64,000 nt of DNA from Salminus brasiliensis (taxonomy: Eukaryota; Chordata; Actinopteri; Characiformes; Bryconidae): assembly GCF_030463535.1 (NCBI RefSeq), contig NC_132901.1:5985364-6049363 (forward strand). The letters are read 5' to 3'. Shown in pieces: positions 1 through 12,843 of the stretch (position 1 is its first letter; every line of letters begins with the position of its first letter). The notes beneath the pieces were generated by a model. The model was not told where the DNA came from, did no database searches, and saw only the letters and a program-made list of their open reading frames with translations. The position numbers and the translations under genes are program-made.

Positions 1-35
1 GATGACACGCAAAATCGTGAAGCGTCCAATCTTTT
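1..35 (+). ncRNA. RNU6: U6 snRNA, 3' part only (cut by window edge)
   Basis: The window opens inside U6 at the GATGACACGC segment after the internal stem-loop. The gene ends with CTTTT at 31-35. It is in exact 1601-bp register with the copy at 1531. Confidence 0.95.
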
Positions 36-720
36 CCTCCTGGAATTAATAACGATCAAAAAATCTTTCTAGCAATCTTCCATTATGTATTTTCGGTTGG
101 CTGAGCTGCAGTTCATATACGTCACCAATAAGCGGCGCTCTAACACAGCACATGTTGCGTGCTCCGCTTTACCTACATCATTTTTCATTATAAAGGGCTT
201 CAGAAGAGTATAGTAATGCTTCAAAACAGAGAAATTTGAAAGCAGGATATTCAGGACTATCAGCGTGGACTTACACTTTGAGAGAAGTCACTTTAAAAAG
301 ACTAAAAGGTAAAAGAACACTCCATCGCTATAATAACTAGTATAGCGCTACAGAGGCAGGTCTGACAACACTAGACCGACCGAGGGTGCTGCGAAGACGG
401 TTAAAAGCAAATATCGGTGACGGCTGCAGAAGTTAGAAAAACAATGTTTTTTGGAACTCTGGGCGATTGCTGCAAACTGACGCGCAGTTAAATGTTGTGA
501 GCAAAACGATTTATTATTAAATTAAAGCTACATTTTTCTTTTTTTTCACCTGGTTGTTGTTCGAATCTTTCGTACCGTACTGTTCTCCCTACCTGATCGC
601 TGACCGCTACTTATTCATGCTCTTTACACTCTGTTTACGTACGAGATGCTGTTTACAAAACCAGACTGATCTGCGTTAGCATACGCTCCTGTACTCCCTG
701 TTTTACTCTTCCTTTCGGTG

Positions 721-780
721 CATTTACATTTACCACATTTAGTAGACGCTCTTATCCAAGGGCAACTTGGAAACGTGCTT
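721..780 (+). repeat. Fish interspersed-repeat fragment inside each U6 spacer
   Basis: The block beginning GCATTTACATTTACCACATT and running through TAGACGCTCTTATCCAAGGG resembles a very common teleost repeat core. It is present once per unit at the same offset (2322, 3923 and so on to 19925), so it was inside the ancestral unit before amplification. I cannot assign the repeat family. Confidence 0.55.
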
Positions 781-1280
781 TGCTATTTACCCTGGAATAA
801 CCGTAGCGAGTTTGAAATGACTAAAAATTCTTATATACTTCTAACCACAGATATTGTAAAACACAAGTCATTGCAATATTGTATGTCCTACCTATTCTGC
901 ACCAAAACCTTAGCCCATCTGTGTTTCGTTTTAATGTACAAAGCTGTATTAGTATAATGGAAATAAAATTTAATTGAGTTGTATGTTACTTGTCTGAACA
1001 AAATCTTGAATTTCTAATATGATTAACTTGTATTGGAAGTTAAGCCACGCAATGTAACCAAGGTTCAGACGTCCATATAATAATGATAATAATAATAACA
1101 AGCCAAAGAACCCAGCTAAAGAACAGTTACACGTTCATTTGTGAGTGGCTTCACATACTCCTTTAGGGGGTTTTGGGAAATTCTGGAAAATTAGGGAAGA
1201 TTCAAGAACTAGAAAGGAAGTATTTATCCTTATGAAGCTTTTGAGAAACTCATCCCTTGTTGAGGTGTCGAGGGTCAACA

Positions 1281-1303
1281 AACTGCATTTCTCCCAGAAT
1301 ACA
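1281..1303 (+). promoter_or_regulatory. Candidate distal sequence element (Staf/ZNF143-like plus octamer-like)
   Basis: At -250 to -228 from the U6 start, AACTGCAT (six of eight matches to the octamer ATTTGCAT) directly adjoins CTCCCAGAATACA, close to the Staf/ZNF143 core TTCCCAGAATGCA. Vertebrate snRNA enhancers sit at this distance and combine these two sites. The same block occurs in every unit and in the inverted copy at 26.96 kb. That conservation in the otherwise diverged copy supports function; factor binding is inferred. Confidence 0.65.
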
Positions 1304-1463
1304 CCTTGAGAAATCGAATTCAAGAAATGAAAGAAAGCCCTCAAAACTAATAAAGAAAGACATTAAAACTAATACCATTTACTTAGAATTTCGGAAATAA
1401 CTGCATAATGGTTTTATATGCCGTTTTGGGCCCTTTTGAGGTGAGAAGGTGGGATTGTGTGCA

Positions 1464-1507
1464 CTAACCATGATCTAGAAAAAAAGCAACTGGCCCAGGT
1501 ATATATG
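1464..1507 (+). promoter_or_regulatory. Type 3 Pol III core promoter of U6 (PSE plus TATA)
   Basis: A PSE, CTAACCATGATCTAGAAA and so on, occupies 1464-1483 (-67 to -48), and TATATATG begins at 1500 (-31). These positions and their 16-bp separation match vertebrate U6 promoters bound by SNAPc and TFIIIB. The same pair precedes every other array U6 at multiples of 1601 bp. The PSE reads GATGTAG before the copies at 4733, 7935 and 12738, and GATCTAG elsewhere. Confidence 0.9.
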
Positions 1508-1530
1508 CCAGACGTTTGGGCTCCCAGTTC

Positions 1531-1540
1531 GTGCTTGCTA

Positions 1541-1587
<47 letters not shown>

Positions 1588-1636
1588 GGCCCCTGCGCAA
1601 GGATGACACGCAAAATCGTGAAGCGTCCAATCTTTT
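1531..1636 (+). ncRNA. RNU6: U6 spliceosomal snRNA, array copy 1
   Basis: U6 is the catalytic snRNA of the major spliceosome, made by RNA polymerase III in the nucleus. This 106-nt gene shows the 5' stem-loop, the ATACAGAGA box that pairs with the 5' splice site, the AGC triad region, the internal stem-loop (CCCCTGCGCAAGG) and a TTTT terminator at 1633-1636. It differs from the usual vertebrate U6 in three ways: a UACG instead of UUCG apical loop, AAAATCG instead of AAATTCG, and a 3' end reading GTCCAATC instead of GTTCCATA. A PSE and TATA box sit at canonical distances upstream. Nothing in the sequence argues against function. Confidence 0.95.
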
Positions 1637-3131
1637 CCTCTTGGCATCAATAACGATCAAAAAATCTTTCTAGCAATCTTCCATTATGTATTTTCGGTTG
1701 GCTAAGCTGAAGTTCATATACGTCACCACTAAGCGGCGCTCTAACATAGTACATGTTGCGTGCTCCGCTTTACCTACATCATTTTTCATTATAAAGGGCT
1801 TCAGAAGAGTATAGTAATGCTTCAAAACAGAGAAATTTGAAAGCAGGATATTCAGGACTATCAGCGTGGACTTACACTTTGAGAGAAGACACTTTAAAAA
1901 GACTAAAAGGTAAAAGAACACTCCATCGCTATAATAACTAGTATAGCGCTACAGAGGCAGGTCTGACAACACTAGACCGACCGAGGGTGCTGCGAAGACG
2001 GTTAAAAGCAAATATCGGTGACGGCTGCAGAAGTTACAAAAACAATGTTTTTAGGAACTCTGGGCGATTGCTGCAAACTGACGCGCAGTTAAATGTTGTG
2101 AGCAAAACGATTTATTATTAAATTAAAGCTACATTTTTCTTTTTTTTCACCTGGTTGTTGTTCGAATCTTTCGTACCGTACTGTTCTCCCTACCTGATCG
2201 CTGACCGCTAGCTATTCATGCTCTTTACACTCTGTTTACGTACGAGATGCTGTTTACAAAACCAGACTGATCTGCGTTAGCATACGCTCCTGTACTCCCT
2301 GTTTTACTCTTCCTTTCGGTGCATTTACATTTACCACATTTAGTAGACGCTCTTATCCAAGGGCAACTTGGAAACGTGCTTTGCTATTTACCCTGGAATA
2401 ACCGTAGCGAGTTTGAAATGACTAAAAATTCTTATATACTTCTAACCACAGATATTGTAAAACACAAGTCATTGCAATATTGTATGTCCTACCTATTCTG
2501 CACCAAAACCTTAGCCCATCTGTGTTTCGTTTTAATGTACAAAGCTGTATTAGTATAATGGAAATAAAATTTAATTGAGTTGTATGTTACTTGTCTGAAC
2601 AAAATCTTGAATTTCTAATATGATTAACTTGTATTGGAAGTTAAGCCACGCAATGTAACCAAGGTTCAGACGTCCATATAATAATGATAATAATAATAAC
2701 AAGCCAAAGAACCCAGCTAAAGAACAGTTACACGTTCATTTATGAGTGGCTTCACATACTCCTTTAGGGGGTTTTGGGAAATTCTGGAAAATTAGGGAAG
2801 ATTCAAGAACTAGAAAGGAAGTATTTATCCTTATGAAGCTTTTGAGAAACTCACCCCTTGTTGAGGTGTCGAGGGTCAACAAACTGCATATCTCCCAGAA
2901 TACACCTTGAGAAATCGAATTCAAGAAATGAAAGAAAGCCCTCAAAACTAATAAAGAAAGACATTAAAACTAATACCATTTACTTAGAATTTCGGAAATA
3001 ACTGCATAATGGTTTTATATGCCGTTTTGGGCCCTTTTGAGGTAAGAAGGTGGGATTGTGTGCACTAACCATGATCTAGAAAAAAAGCAACTGGCCCAGG
3101 TATATATGCCAGACGTTTGGGCTCCCAGTTC

Positions 3132-3142
3132 GTGCTTGCTAA

Positions 3143-3188
<46 letters not shown>

Positions 3189-3237
3189 GGCCCCTGCGCA
3201 AGGATGACACGCAAAATCGTGAAGCGTCCAATCTTTT
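3132..3237 (+). ncRNA. RNU6: U6 snRNA, array copy 2 (loop variant)
   Basis: Same as copy 1 except C to A at 3142 (U6 position 11). The apical loop becomes UAAG and leaves the stable UNCG tetraloop family. The terminator TTTT is at 3234-3237, and promoter elements are intact. It could be a slightly impaired copy or an assembly error. Confidence 0.93.
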
Positions 3238-4732
3238 CCTCCTGGCATCAATAACGATCAAAAAATCTTTCTAGCAATCTTCCATTATGTATTTTCGGTT
3301 GGCTGAGCTGAACTTCATATACATCACCACTAAGCGGCGCTCTAACACAGCACATGTTGCGTGCTCCGCTTTACCTACATCATTTTTCATTATAAAGGGC
3401 TTCAGAAGAGTATAGTAATGCTTCAAAACAGAGAAATTTGAAAGCAGGATATTCAGGACTATCAGCGTGGACTTACACTTTGAGAGAAGTCACTTTAAAA
3501 AGACTAAAAGGTAAAAGAACACTCCATCGCTATAATAACTAGTATCGCGCTACAGCGGCAGGTCTGACAACACTAGACCGACCGAGGGTGCTGCGAAGAC
3601 GGTTAAAAGCAAATATCGGTGACGGCTGCAGAAGTTACAAAAACAATGTTTTTAGGAACTCTGGGCGATTGCTGCAAACTGACGCGCAGTTAAATGTTGT
3701 GAGCAAAACGATTTATTATCAAATTAAAGCTACATTTTTCTTTTTTTTCACCTGGTTGTTGTTCGAATCTTTCGTACCGTACTGTTCTCCCTACCTGATC
3801 GCTGACCGCTACTTATTCATGCTCTTTACACTCTGTTTACGTACGAGATGCTGTTTACAAAACCAGACTGATCTGCGTTAGCATACGCTCCTGTACTCCC
3901 TGTTTTACTCTTCCTTTCGGTGCATTTACATTTACCACATTTAGTAGACGCTCTTATCCAAGGGCAACTTGAAAAAGTGCTTTGCTATTTACTCTGGAAT
4001 AACCTTAGCGAGTTTGAAATGACTAAAAATTCATATATACTTCTAACCACAGATATTGTAAAACACAAGTCATTGCAATATTGTATGTCCTACCTATTAT
4101 GCACCAAAACCTTAGCCCATCTGTGTTTCGTTTTAATGTACAAAGCTGTATTAGTATAAAGGAAATAAAATTTAATTGAGTTGTATGTTACTTGTCTGAA
4201 CAAAATCTTGAATTTCTAATATGATTAACTTGTATTGGAAGTTAAGCCACGCAATGTAACCAAGGTTCAGGCGTCCATATAATAATGATAATAATAATAA
4301 CAAGCCAAAGAACCCAGCTAAAGAACAGTTACACGTTCATTTGTGAGTGGCTTCACATACTCCTTTAGGGGGTTTTGGGAAATTCTGGAAAATTAGGGAA
4401 GATTCAAGAACTAGAAAGGAAGTATTTATCCTTATGAAGCTTTTGAAAAACTCACCCCTTGTTGAGGTGTCGAGGGTCCAAAAACTGCATATCTCCCAGA
4501 ATACACCTTGAGAGGTCGAATTCAAGAAATGAAAGAAAGACCTTAAAACTATTAAAGAAAGACATTAAAACTAATACCATTTACTTAGAATTTCGGAAAT
4601 AACTGCATATTGGTTTTATATGCAGTTTTGGGCCCTTTTGAGGTGAGAAGGTGGGATTGTGTGCACTAACCATGATGTAGAAAAAAAGCAACTGGCCCAG
4701 GTATATATGCCAGACGTTTGGGCTCCCAGTTC

Positions 4733-4742
4733 GTGCTTGCTA

Positions 4743-4789
<47 letters not shown>

Positions 4790-4838
4790 GGCCCCTGCGC
4801 AAGGATGACACGCAAAATCGTGAAGCGTCCAATCTTTT
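4733..4838 (+). ncRNA. RNU6: U6 snRNA, array copy 3
   Basis: Sequence equals the array consensus. Its upstream PSE carries GATGTAG where most units have GATCTAG. The TTTT terminator is present. Confidence 0.95.
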
Positions 4839-6333
4839 CCTCCTGGAATTAATAACGATCAAAAAATCTTTCTAGCAATCTTCCATTATGTATTTTCGGT
4901 TGGCTGAGCTGCAGTTCATATACGTCACCACTAAGCGGCGCTCTAACACAGCACATGTTGCGTGCTCCGCTTTACCTACATCATTTTTCATTATAAAGGG
5001 CTTCAGAAGAGTATAGTAATGCTTCAAAACAGAGAAATTTGAAAGCAGGATATTCAGGACTATCAGCGTGGACTTACACTTTGAGAGAAGTCACTTTAAA
5101 AAGACTAAAAGGTAAAAGAACACTCCATCGCTATAATAACTAGTATAGCGCTACAGAGGCAGGTCTGACAACACTAGACCGACCGAGGGTGCTGCGAAGA
5201 CGGTTAAAAGCAAATATCGGTGACGGCTGCAGAAGTTACAAAAACAATGTTTTTAGGAACTCTGGGCGATTGCTGCAAACTGACGCGCAGTTAAATGTTG
5301 TGAGCAAAACGATTTATTATTAAATTAAAGCTACATTTTTCTTTTTTTTCACCTGGTTGTTGTTCGAATCTTTCGTACCGTACTGTTCTCCCTACCTGAT
5401 CGCTGACCGCTACTTATTCATGCTCTTTACACTCTGTTTACGTACGAGATGCTGTTTACAAAACCAGACTGATCTGCGTTAGCATACGCTCCTGTACTCC
5501 CTGTTTTACTCTTCCTTTCGGTGCATTTACATTTACCACATTTAGTAGACGCTCTTATCCAAGGGCAACTTGGAAACGTGCTTTGCTATTTACCCTGGAA
5601 TAACCGTAGCGAGTTTGAAATGACTAAAAATTCTTATATACTTCTAACCACAGATATTGTAAAACACAAGTCATTGCAATATTGTATGTCCTACCTATTC
5701 TGCACCAAAACCTTAGCCCATCTGTGTTTCGTTTTAATGTACAAAGCTGTATTAGTATAATGGAAATAAAATTTAATTGAGTTGTATGTTACTTGTCTGA
5801 ACAAAATCTTGAATTTCTAATATGATTAACTTGTATTGGAAGTTAAGCCACGCAATGTAACCAAGGTTCAGACGTCCATATAATAATGATAATAATAATA
5901 ACAAGCCAAAGAACCCAGCTAAAGAACAGTTACACGTTCATTTGTGAGTGGCTTCACATACTCCTTTAGGGGGTTTTGGGAAATTCTGGAAAATTAGGGA
6001 AGATTCAAGAACTAGAAAGGAAGTATTTATCCTTATGAAGCTTTTGAGAAACTCACCCCTTGTTGAGGTGTCGAGGGTCAACAAACTGCATATCTCCCAG
6101 AATACACCTTGAGAAATCGAATTCAAGAAATGAAAGAAAGCCCTCAAAACTAATAAAGAAAGACATTAAAACTAATACCATTTACTTAGAATTTCGGAAA
6201 TAACTGCATAATGGTTTTATATGCCGTTTTGGGCCCTTTTGAGGTAAGAAGGTGGGATTGTGTGCACTAACCATGATCTAGAAAAAAAGCAACTGGCCCA
6301 GGTATATATGCCAGACGTTTGGGCTCCCAGTTC

Positions 6334-6343
6334 GTGCTTGCTA

Positions 6344-6390
<47 letters not shown>

Positions 6391-6439
6391 GGCCCCTGCG
6401 CAAGGATGACACGCAAAATCGTGAAGCGTCCAATCTTTT
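6334..6439 (+). ncRNA. RNU6: U6 snRNA, array copy 4
   Basis: Consensus array U6 with intact PSE, TATA and TTTT end. Confidence 0.95.
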
Positions 6440-7934
6440 CCTCCTGGCATCAATAACGATCAAAAAATCTTTCTAGCAATCTTCCATTATGTATTTTCGG
6501 TTGGCTAAGCTGAAGTTCATATACGTCACCACTAAGCGGCGCTCTAACATAGTACATGTTGCGTGCTCCGCTTTACCTACATCATTTTTCATTATAAAGG
6601 GCTTCAGAAGAGTGTAGTAATGCTTCAACACAGAGAAATTTGAAAGCAGGATATTCAGGACTGTCAGCGTGGACTTACACTTTGAGAGAAGTCACTTTAA
6701 AAAGACTAAAAGGTGAAAGAACACTCCATCGCTATAATAACCAGTATCGCGCTACAGCGGCAGGTCTGACAACATTAGGCCGACCGAGGGTGCTGCGAAG
6801 ACGGTTAAAAGCATATATCGTTGACGGCTGCAGAAGTTACAAAAACAATGTTTTTAGGAACTCTGGGCGATTGCTGCGAACTGACGCGCAGGTAAATGTT
6901 GTGAGCAAAACGATTTATTATAAAATCAAAGCTACATTTTTCTTTTTTTTCACCTGGTTGTTGTTCGAATCTTTCGTACCGTACTGTTCTCCCTACCTGA
7001 TCGCTGGCTGCTACTTATTCATGCTCTTTACACTCTGTTTACGTACGAGATGCTGTTTACAAAACCAGACTGATCTGCGTTAGCATACGCTCCTGTACTC
7101 CCTGTTTTACTCTTCCTTTCGGTGCATTTACATTTACCACATTTAGTAGACGCTCTTATCCAAGGGCAACTTGAAAAAGTGCTTTGCTATTTACTCTGGA
7201 ATAACCTTAGCGAGTTTGAAATGACTAAAAATTCATATATACTTCTAACCACAGATATTGTAAAACACAAGTCATTGCAATATTGTATGTCCTACCTATT
7301 ATGCACCAAAACCTTAGCCCATCTGTGTTTCGTTTTAATGTACAAAGCTGTATTAGTATAAAGGAAATAAAATTTAATTGAGTTGTATGTTACTTGTCTG
7401 AACAAAATCTTGAATTTCTAATATGATTAACTTGTATTGGAAGTTAAGCCACGCAATGTAACCAAGGTTCAGGCGTCCATATAATAATGATAATAATAAT
7501 AACAAGCCAAAGAACCCAGCTAAAGAACAGTTACACGTTCATTTGTGAGTGGCTTCACATACTCCTTTAGGGGGTTTTGGGAAATTCTGGAAAATTAGGG
7601 AAGATTCAAGAACTAGAAAGGAAGTATTTATCCTTATGAAGCTTTTGAAAAACTCACCCCTTGTTGAGGTGTCGAGGGTCCAAAAACTGCATATCTCCCA
7701 GAATACACCTTGAGAGGTCGAATTCAAGAAATGAAAGAAAGACCTTAAAACTATTAAAGAAAGACATTAAAACTAATACCATTTACTTAGAATTTCGGAA
7801 ATAACTGCATATTGGTTTTATATGCAGTTTTGGGCCCTTTTGAGGTGAGAAGGTGGGATTGTGTGCACTAACCATGATGTAGAAAAAAAGCAACTGGCCC
7901 AGGTATATATGCCAGACGTTTGGGCTCCCAGTTC

Positions 7935-7944
7935 GTGCTTGCTA

Positions 7945-7991
<47 letters not shown>

Positions 7992-8040
7992 GGCCCCTGC
8001 GCAAGGATGACACGCAAAATCGTGAAGCGTCCAATCTTTT
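7935..8040 (+). ncRNA. RNU6: U6 snRNA, array copy 5
   Basis: Consensus array U6. Its upstream promoter carries the GATGTAG PSE variant shared with copies 3 and 8. Confidence 0.95.
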
Positions 8041-9535
8041 CCTCCTGGAATTAATAACGATCAAAAAATCTTTCTAGCAATCTTCCATTATGTATTTTCG
8101 GTTGGCTGAGCTGCAGTTCATATACGTCACCACTAAGCGGCGCTCTAACACAGCACATGTTGCGTGCTCCGCTTTACCTACATCATTTTTCATTATAAAG
8201 GGCTTCAGAAGAGTATAGTAATGCTTCAAAACAGAGAAATTTGAAAGCAGGATATTCAGGACTATCAGCGTGGACTTACACTTTGAGAGAAGTCACTTTA
8301 AAAAGACTAAAAGGTAAAAGAACACTCCATCGCTATAATAACTAGTATAGCGCTACAGAGGCAGGTCTGACAACACTAGACCGACCGAGGGTGCTGCGAA
8401 GACGGTTAAAAGCAAATATCGGTGACGGCTGCAGAAGTTACAAAAACAATGTTTTTTGGAACTCTGGGCGATTGCTGCAAACTGACGCGCAGTTAAATGT
8501 TGTGAGCAAAACGATTTATTATTAAATTAAAGCTACATTTTTCTTTTTTTTCACCTGGTTGTTGTTCGAATCTTTCGTACCGTACTGTTCTCCCTACCTG
8601 ATCGCTGACCGCTACTTATTCATGCTCTTTACACTCTGTTTACGTACGAGATGCTGTTTACAAAACCAGACTGATCTGCGTTAGCATACGCTCCTGTACT
8701 CCCTGTTTTACTCTTCCTTTCGGTGCATTTACATTTACCACATTTAGTAGACGCTCTTATCCAAGGGCAACTTGGAAACGTGCTTTGCTATTTACCCTGG
8801 AATAACCGTAGCGAGTTTGAAATGACTAAAAATTCTTATATACTTCTAACCACAGATATTGTAAAACACAAGTCATTGCAATATTGTATGTCCTACCTAT
8901 TCTGCACCAAAACCTTAGCCCATCTGTGTTTCGTTTTAATGTACAAAGCTGTATTAGTATAATGGAAATAAAATTTAATTGAGTTGTATGTTACTTGTCT
9001 GAACAAAATCTTGAATTTCTAATATGATTAACTTGTATTGGAAGTTAAGCCACGCAATGTAACCAAGGTTCAGACGTCCATATAATAATGATAATAATAA
9101 TAACAAGCCAAAGAACCCAGCTAAAGAACAGTTACACGTTCATTTGTGAGTGGCTTCACATACTCCTTTAGGGGGTTTTGGGAAATTCTGGAAAATTAGG
9201 GAAGATTCAAGAACTAGAAAGGAAGAATTTATCCTTATGAAGCTTTTGAGAAACTCATCCCTTGTTGAGGTGTCGAGGGTCAACAAACTGCATTTCTCCC
9301 AGAATACACCTTGAGAAATCGAATTCAAGAAATGAAAGAAAGCCCTCAAAACTAATAAAGAAAGACATTAAAACTAATACCATTTACTTAGAATTTCGGA
9401 AATAACTGCATAATGGTTTTATATGCCGTTTTGGGCCCTTTTGAGGTGAGAAGGTGGGATTGTGTGCACTAACCATGATCTAGAAAAAAAGCAACTGGCC
9501 CAGGTATATATGCCAGACGTTTGGGCTCCCAGTTC

Positions 9536-9545
9536 GTGCTTGCTA

Positions 9546-9592
<47 letters not shown>

Positions 9593-9641
9593 GGCCCCTG
9601 CGCAAGGATGACACGCAAAATCGTGAAGCGTCCAATCTTTT
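9536..9641 (+). ncRNA. RNU6: U6 snRNA, array copy 6
   Basis: Consensus array U6 with PSE, TATA and a four-T terminator. Confidence 0.95.
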
Positions 9642-11136
9642 CCTCCTGGCATCAATAACGATCAAAAAATCTTTCTAGCAATCTTCCATTATGTATTTTC
9701 GGTTGGCTAAGCTGAAGTTCATATACGTCACCACTAAGCGGCGCTCTAACATAGTACATGTTGCGTGCTCCGCTTTACCTACATCATTTTTCATTATAAA
9801 GGGCTTCAGAAGAGTATAGTAATGCTTCAAAACAGAGAAATTTGAAAGCAGGATATTCAGGACTATCAGCGTGGACTTACACTTTGAGAGAGGTCACTTT
9901 AAAAAGACTAAAAGGTAAAAGAACACTCCATCGCTATAATAACTAGTATAGCGCTACAGAGGCAGGTCTGACAACACTAGACCGACCGAGGGTGCTGCGA
10001 AGACGGTTAAAAGCAAATATCGGTGACGGCTGCAGAAGTTACAAAAACAATGTTTTTAGGAACTCTGGGCGATTGCTGCAAACTGACGCGCAGTTAAATG
10101 TTGTGAGCAAAACGATTTATTATTAAATTAAAGCTACATTTTTCTTTTTTTCCACCTGGTTGTTGTTCGAATCTTTCGTACCGTACTGTTCTCCCTACCT
10201 GATCGCTGACCGCTACTTATTCATGCTCTTTACACTCTGTTTACGTACGAGATGCTGTTTACAAAACCAGACTGATCTGCGTTAGCATACGCTCCTGTAC
10301 TCCCTGTTTTACTCTTTCTTTCGGTGCATTTACATTTACCACATTTAGTAGACGCTCTTATCCAAGGGCAACTTGGAAACGTGCTTTGCTATTTACCCTG
10401 GAATAACCGTAGCGAGTTTGAAATGACTAAAAATTCTTATATACTTCTAACCACAGATATTGTAAAACACAAGTCATTGCAATATTGTATGTCCTACCTA
10501 TTCTGCACCAAAACCTTAGCCCATCTGTGTTTCGTTTTAATGTACAAAGCTGTATTAGTATAATGGAAATAAAATTTAATTGAGTTGTATGTTACTTGTC
10601 TGAACAAAATCTTGAATTTCTAATATGATTAACTTGTATTGGAAGTTAAGCCACGCAATGTAACCAAGGTTCAGACGTCCATATAATAATGATAATAATA
10701 ATAACAAGCCAAAGAACCCAGCTAAAGAACAGTTACACGTTCATTTGTGAGTGGCTTCACATACTCCTTTAGGGGGTTTTGGGAAATTCTGGAAAATTAG
10801 GGAAGATTCAAGAACTAGAAAGGAAGTATTTATCCTTATGAAGCTTTTGAGAAACTCACCCCTTGTTGAGGTGTCGAGGGTCAACAAACTGCATATCTCC
10901 CAGAATACACCTTGAGAAATCGAATTCAAGAAATGAAAGAAAGCCCTCAAAACTAATAAAGAAAGACATTAAAACTAATACCATTTACTTAGAATTTCGG
11001 AAATAACTGCATAATGGTTTTATATGCCGTTTTGGGCCCTTTTGAGGTAAGAAGGTGGGATTGTGTGCACTAACCATGATCTAGAAAAAAAGCAACTGGC
11101 CCAGGTATATATGCCAGACGTTTGGGCTCCCAGTTC

Positions 11137-11146
11137 GTGCTTGCTA

Positions 11147-11193
<47 letters not shown>

Positions 11194-11242
11194 GGCCCCT
11201 GCGCAAGGATGACACGCAAAATCGTGAAGCGTCCAATCTTTT
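11137..11242 (+). ncRNA. RNU6: U6 snRNA, array copy 7
   Basis: Consensus array U6 with PSE, TATA and a four-T terminator. The spacer that follows is of the subtype also found after copy 11. Confidence 0.95.
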
Positions 11243-12737
11243 CCTCCTGGCATCAATAACGATCAAAAAATCTTTCTAGCAATCTTCCATTATGTATTTT
11301 CGGTTGGCTAAGCTGAAGTTCATATACGTCACCACTAAGCGGCGCTCTAACATAGTACATGTTGCGTGCTCCGCTTTACCTACATCATTTTTCATAATAA
11401 AGGGCTTCAGAAGAGTGTAGTAATGCTTCAACACAGAGAAATTTGAAAGCAGGATATTCAGGACTGTCAGCGTGGACTTACACTTTGAGAGAAGTCACTT
11501 TAAAAAGACTAAAAGGTGAAAGAACACTCCATCGCTATAATAACCAGTATCGCGCTACAGCGGCAGGTCTGACAACATTAGGCCGACCGAGGGTGCTGCG
11601 AAGACGGTTAAAAGCATATATCGTTGACGGCTGCAGAAGTTACAAAAACAATGTTTTTAGGAACTCTGGGCGATTGCTGCGAACTGACGCGCAGGTAAAT
11701 GTTGTGAGCAAAACGATTTATTATAAAATCAAAGCTACATTTTTCTTTTTTTTCACCTGGTTGTTGTTCGAATCTTTCGTACCGTACTGTTCTCCCTACC
11801 TGATCGCTGGCTGCTACTTATTCATGCTCTTTACACTCTGTTTACGTACGAGATGCTGTTTACAAAACCAGACTGATCTGCGTTAGCATACGCTCCTGTA
11901 CTCCCTGTTTTACTCTTCCTTTCGGTGCATTTACATTTACCACATTTAGTAGACGCTCTTATCCAAGGGCAACTTGGAAACGTGCTTTGCTATTTACCCT
12001 GGAATAACCGTAGCGAGTTTGAAATGACTAAAAATTCATATATACTTCTAACCACAGATATTGTAAAACACAAGTCATTGCAATATTGTATGTCCTACCT
12101 ATTCTGCACCAAAACCTTAGCCCATCTGTGTTTCGTTTTAATGTACAAAGCTGTATTAGTATAATGGAAATAAAATTTAATTGAGTTGTATGTTACTTGA
12201 CTGAACAAAATCTTGAATTTCTAATATGATTAACTTGTATTGGAAGTTAAGCCACGCAATGTAACCAAGGTTCAGACGTCCATATAATAATGATAATAAT
12301 AATAACAAGCCAAAGAACCCAGCTAAAGAACAGTTACACGTTCATTTATGAGTGGCTTCACATACTCCTTTAGGGGGTTTTGGGAAATTCTGGAAAATTA
12401 GGGAAGATTCAAGAACTAGAAAGGAAGTATTTATCCTTATGAAGCTTTTGAGAAACTCACCCCTTGTTGAGGTGTCGAGGGTCAACAAACTGCATATCTC
12501 CCAGAATACACCTTGAGAAATCGAATTCAAGAAATGAAAGAAAGACCTTAAAACTATTAAAGAAAGACATTAAAACTAATACCATTTACTTAGAATTTCG
12601 GAAATAACTGCATATTGGTTTTATATGCAGTTTTGGGCCCTTTTGAGGTGAGAAGGTGGGATTGTGTGCACTAACCATGATGTAGAAAAAAAGCAACTGG
12701 CCCAGGTATATATGCCAGACGTTTGGGCTCCCAGTTC

Positions 12738-12747
12738 GTGCATGCTA

Positions 12748-12794
<47 letters not shown>

Positions 12795-12843
12795 GGCCCC
12801 TGCGCAAGGATGACACGCAAAATCGTGAAGCGTCCAATCTTTT
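12738..12843 (+). ncRNA. RNU6: U6 snRNA, array copy 8 (5' stem variant)
   Basis: T to A at 12742 (U6 position 5), which removes the U5-A15 pair of the 5' stem-loop. The neighbouring bulged U6 residue could pair with A15 instead, moving the bulge by one. The rest is consensus and the terminator is intact. Confidence 0.93.

Noticed and set aside
718-957. 79-codon open frame present in every array unit
   Set aside because: It starts at GTG and overlaps a dispersed-repeat fragment. Its conservation equals that of the whole unit. There is no gene context.
1135-1344. 62-69-codon minus-strand open frame across the candidate DSE in each unit
   Set aside because: It overlaps promoter elements of U6, its length varies among units through single substitutions, and it resembles nothing known.
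6640-7083. 147-codon open frame in the U6 spacer, repeated at 11443 and 17847
   Set aside because: It begins at TTG, has no ATG in a good context, and is interrupted by stops in most sister units (for example at the AACTAGTATAG block). It is identical because those units share recent ancestry, not because of coding constraint.
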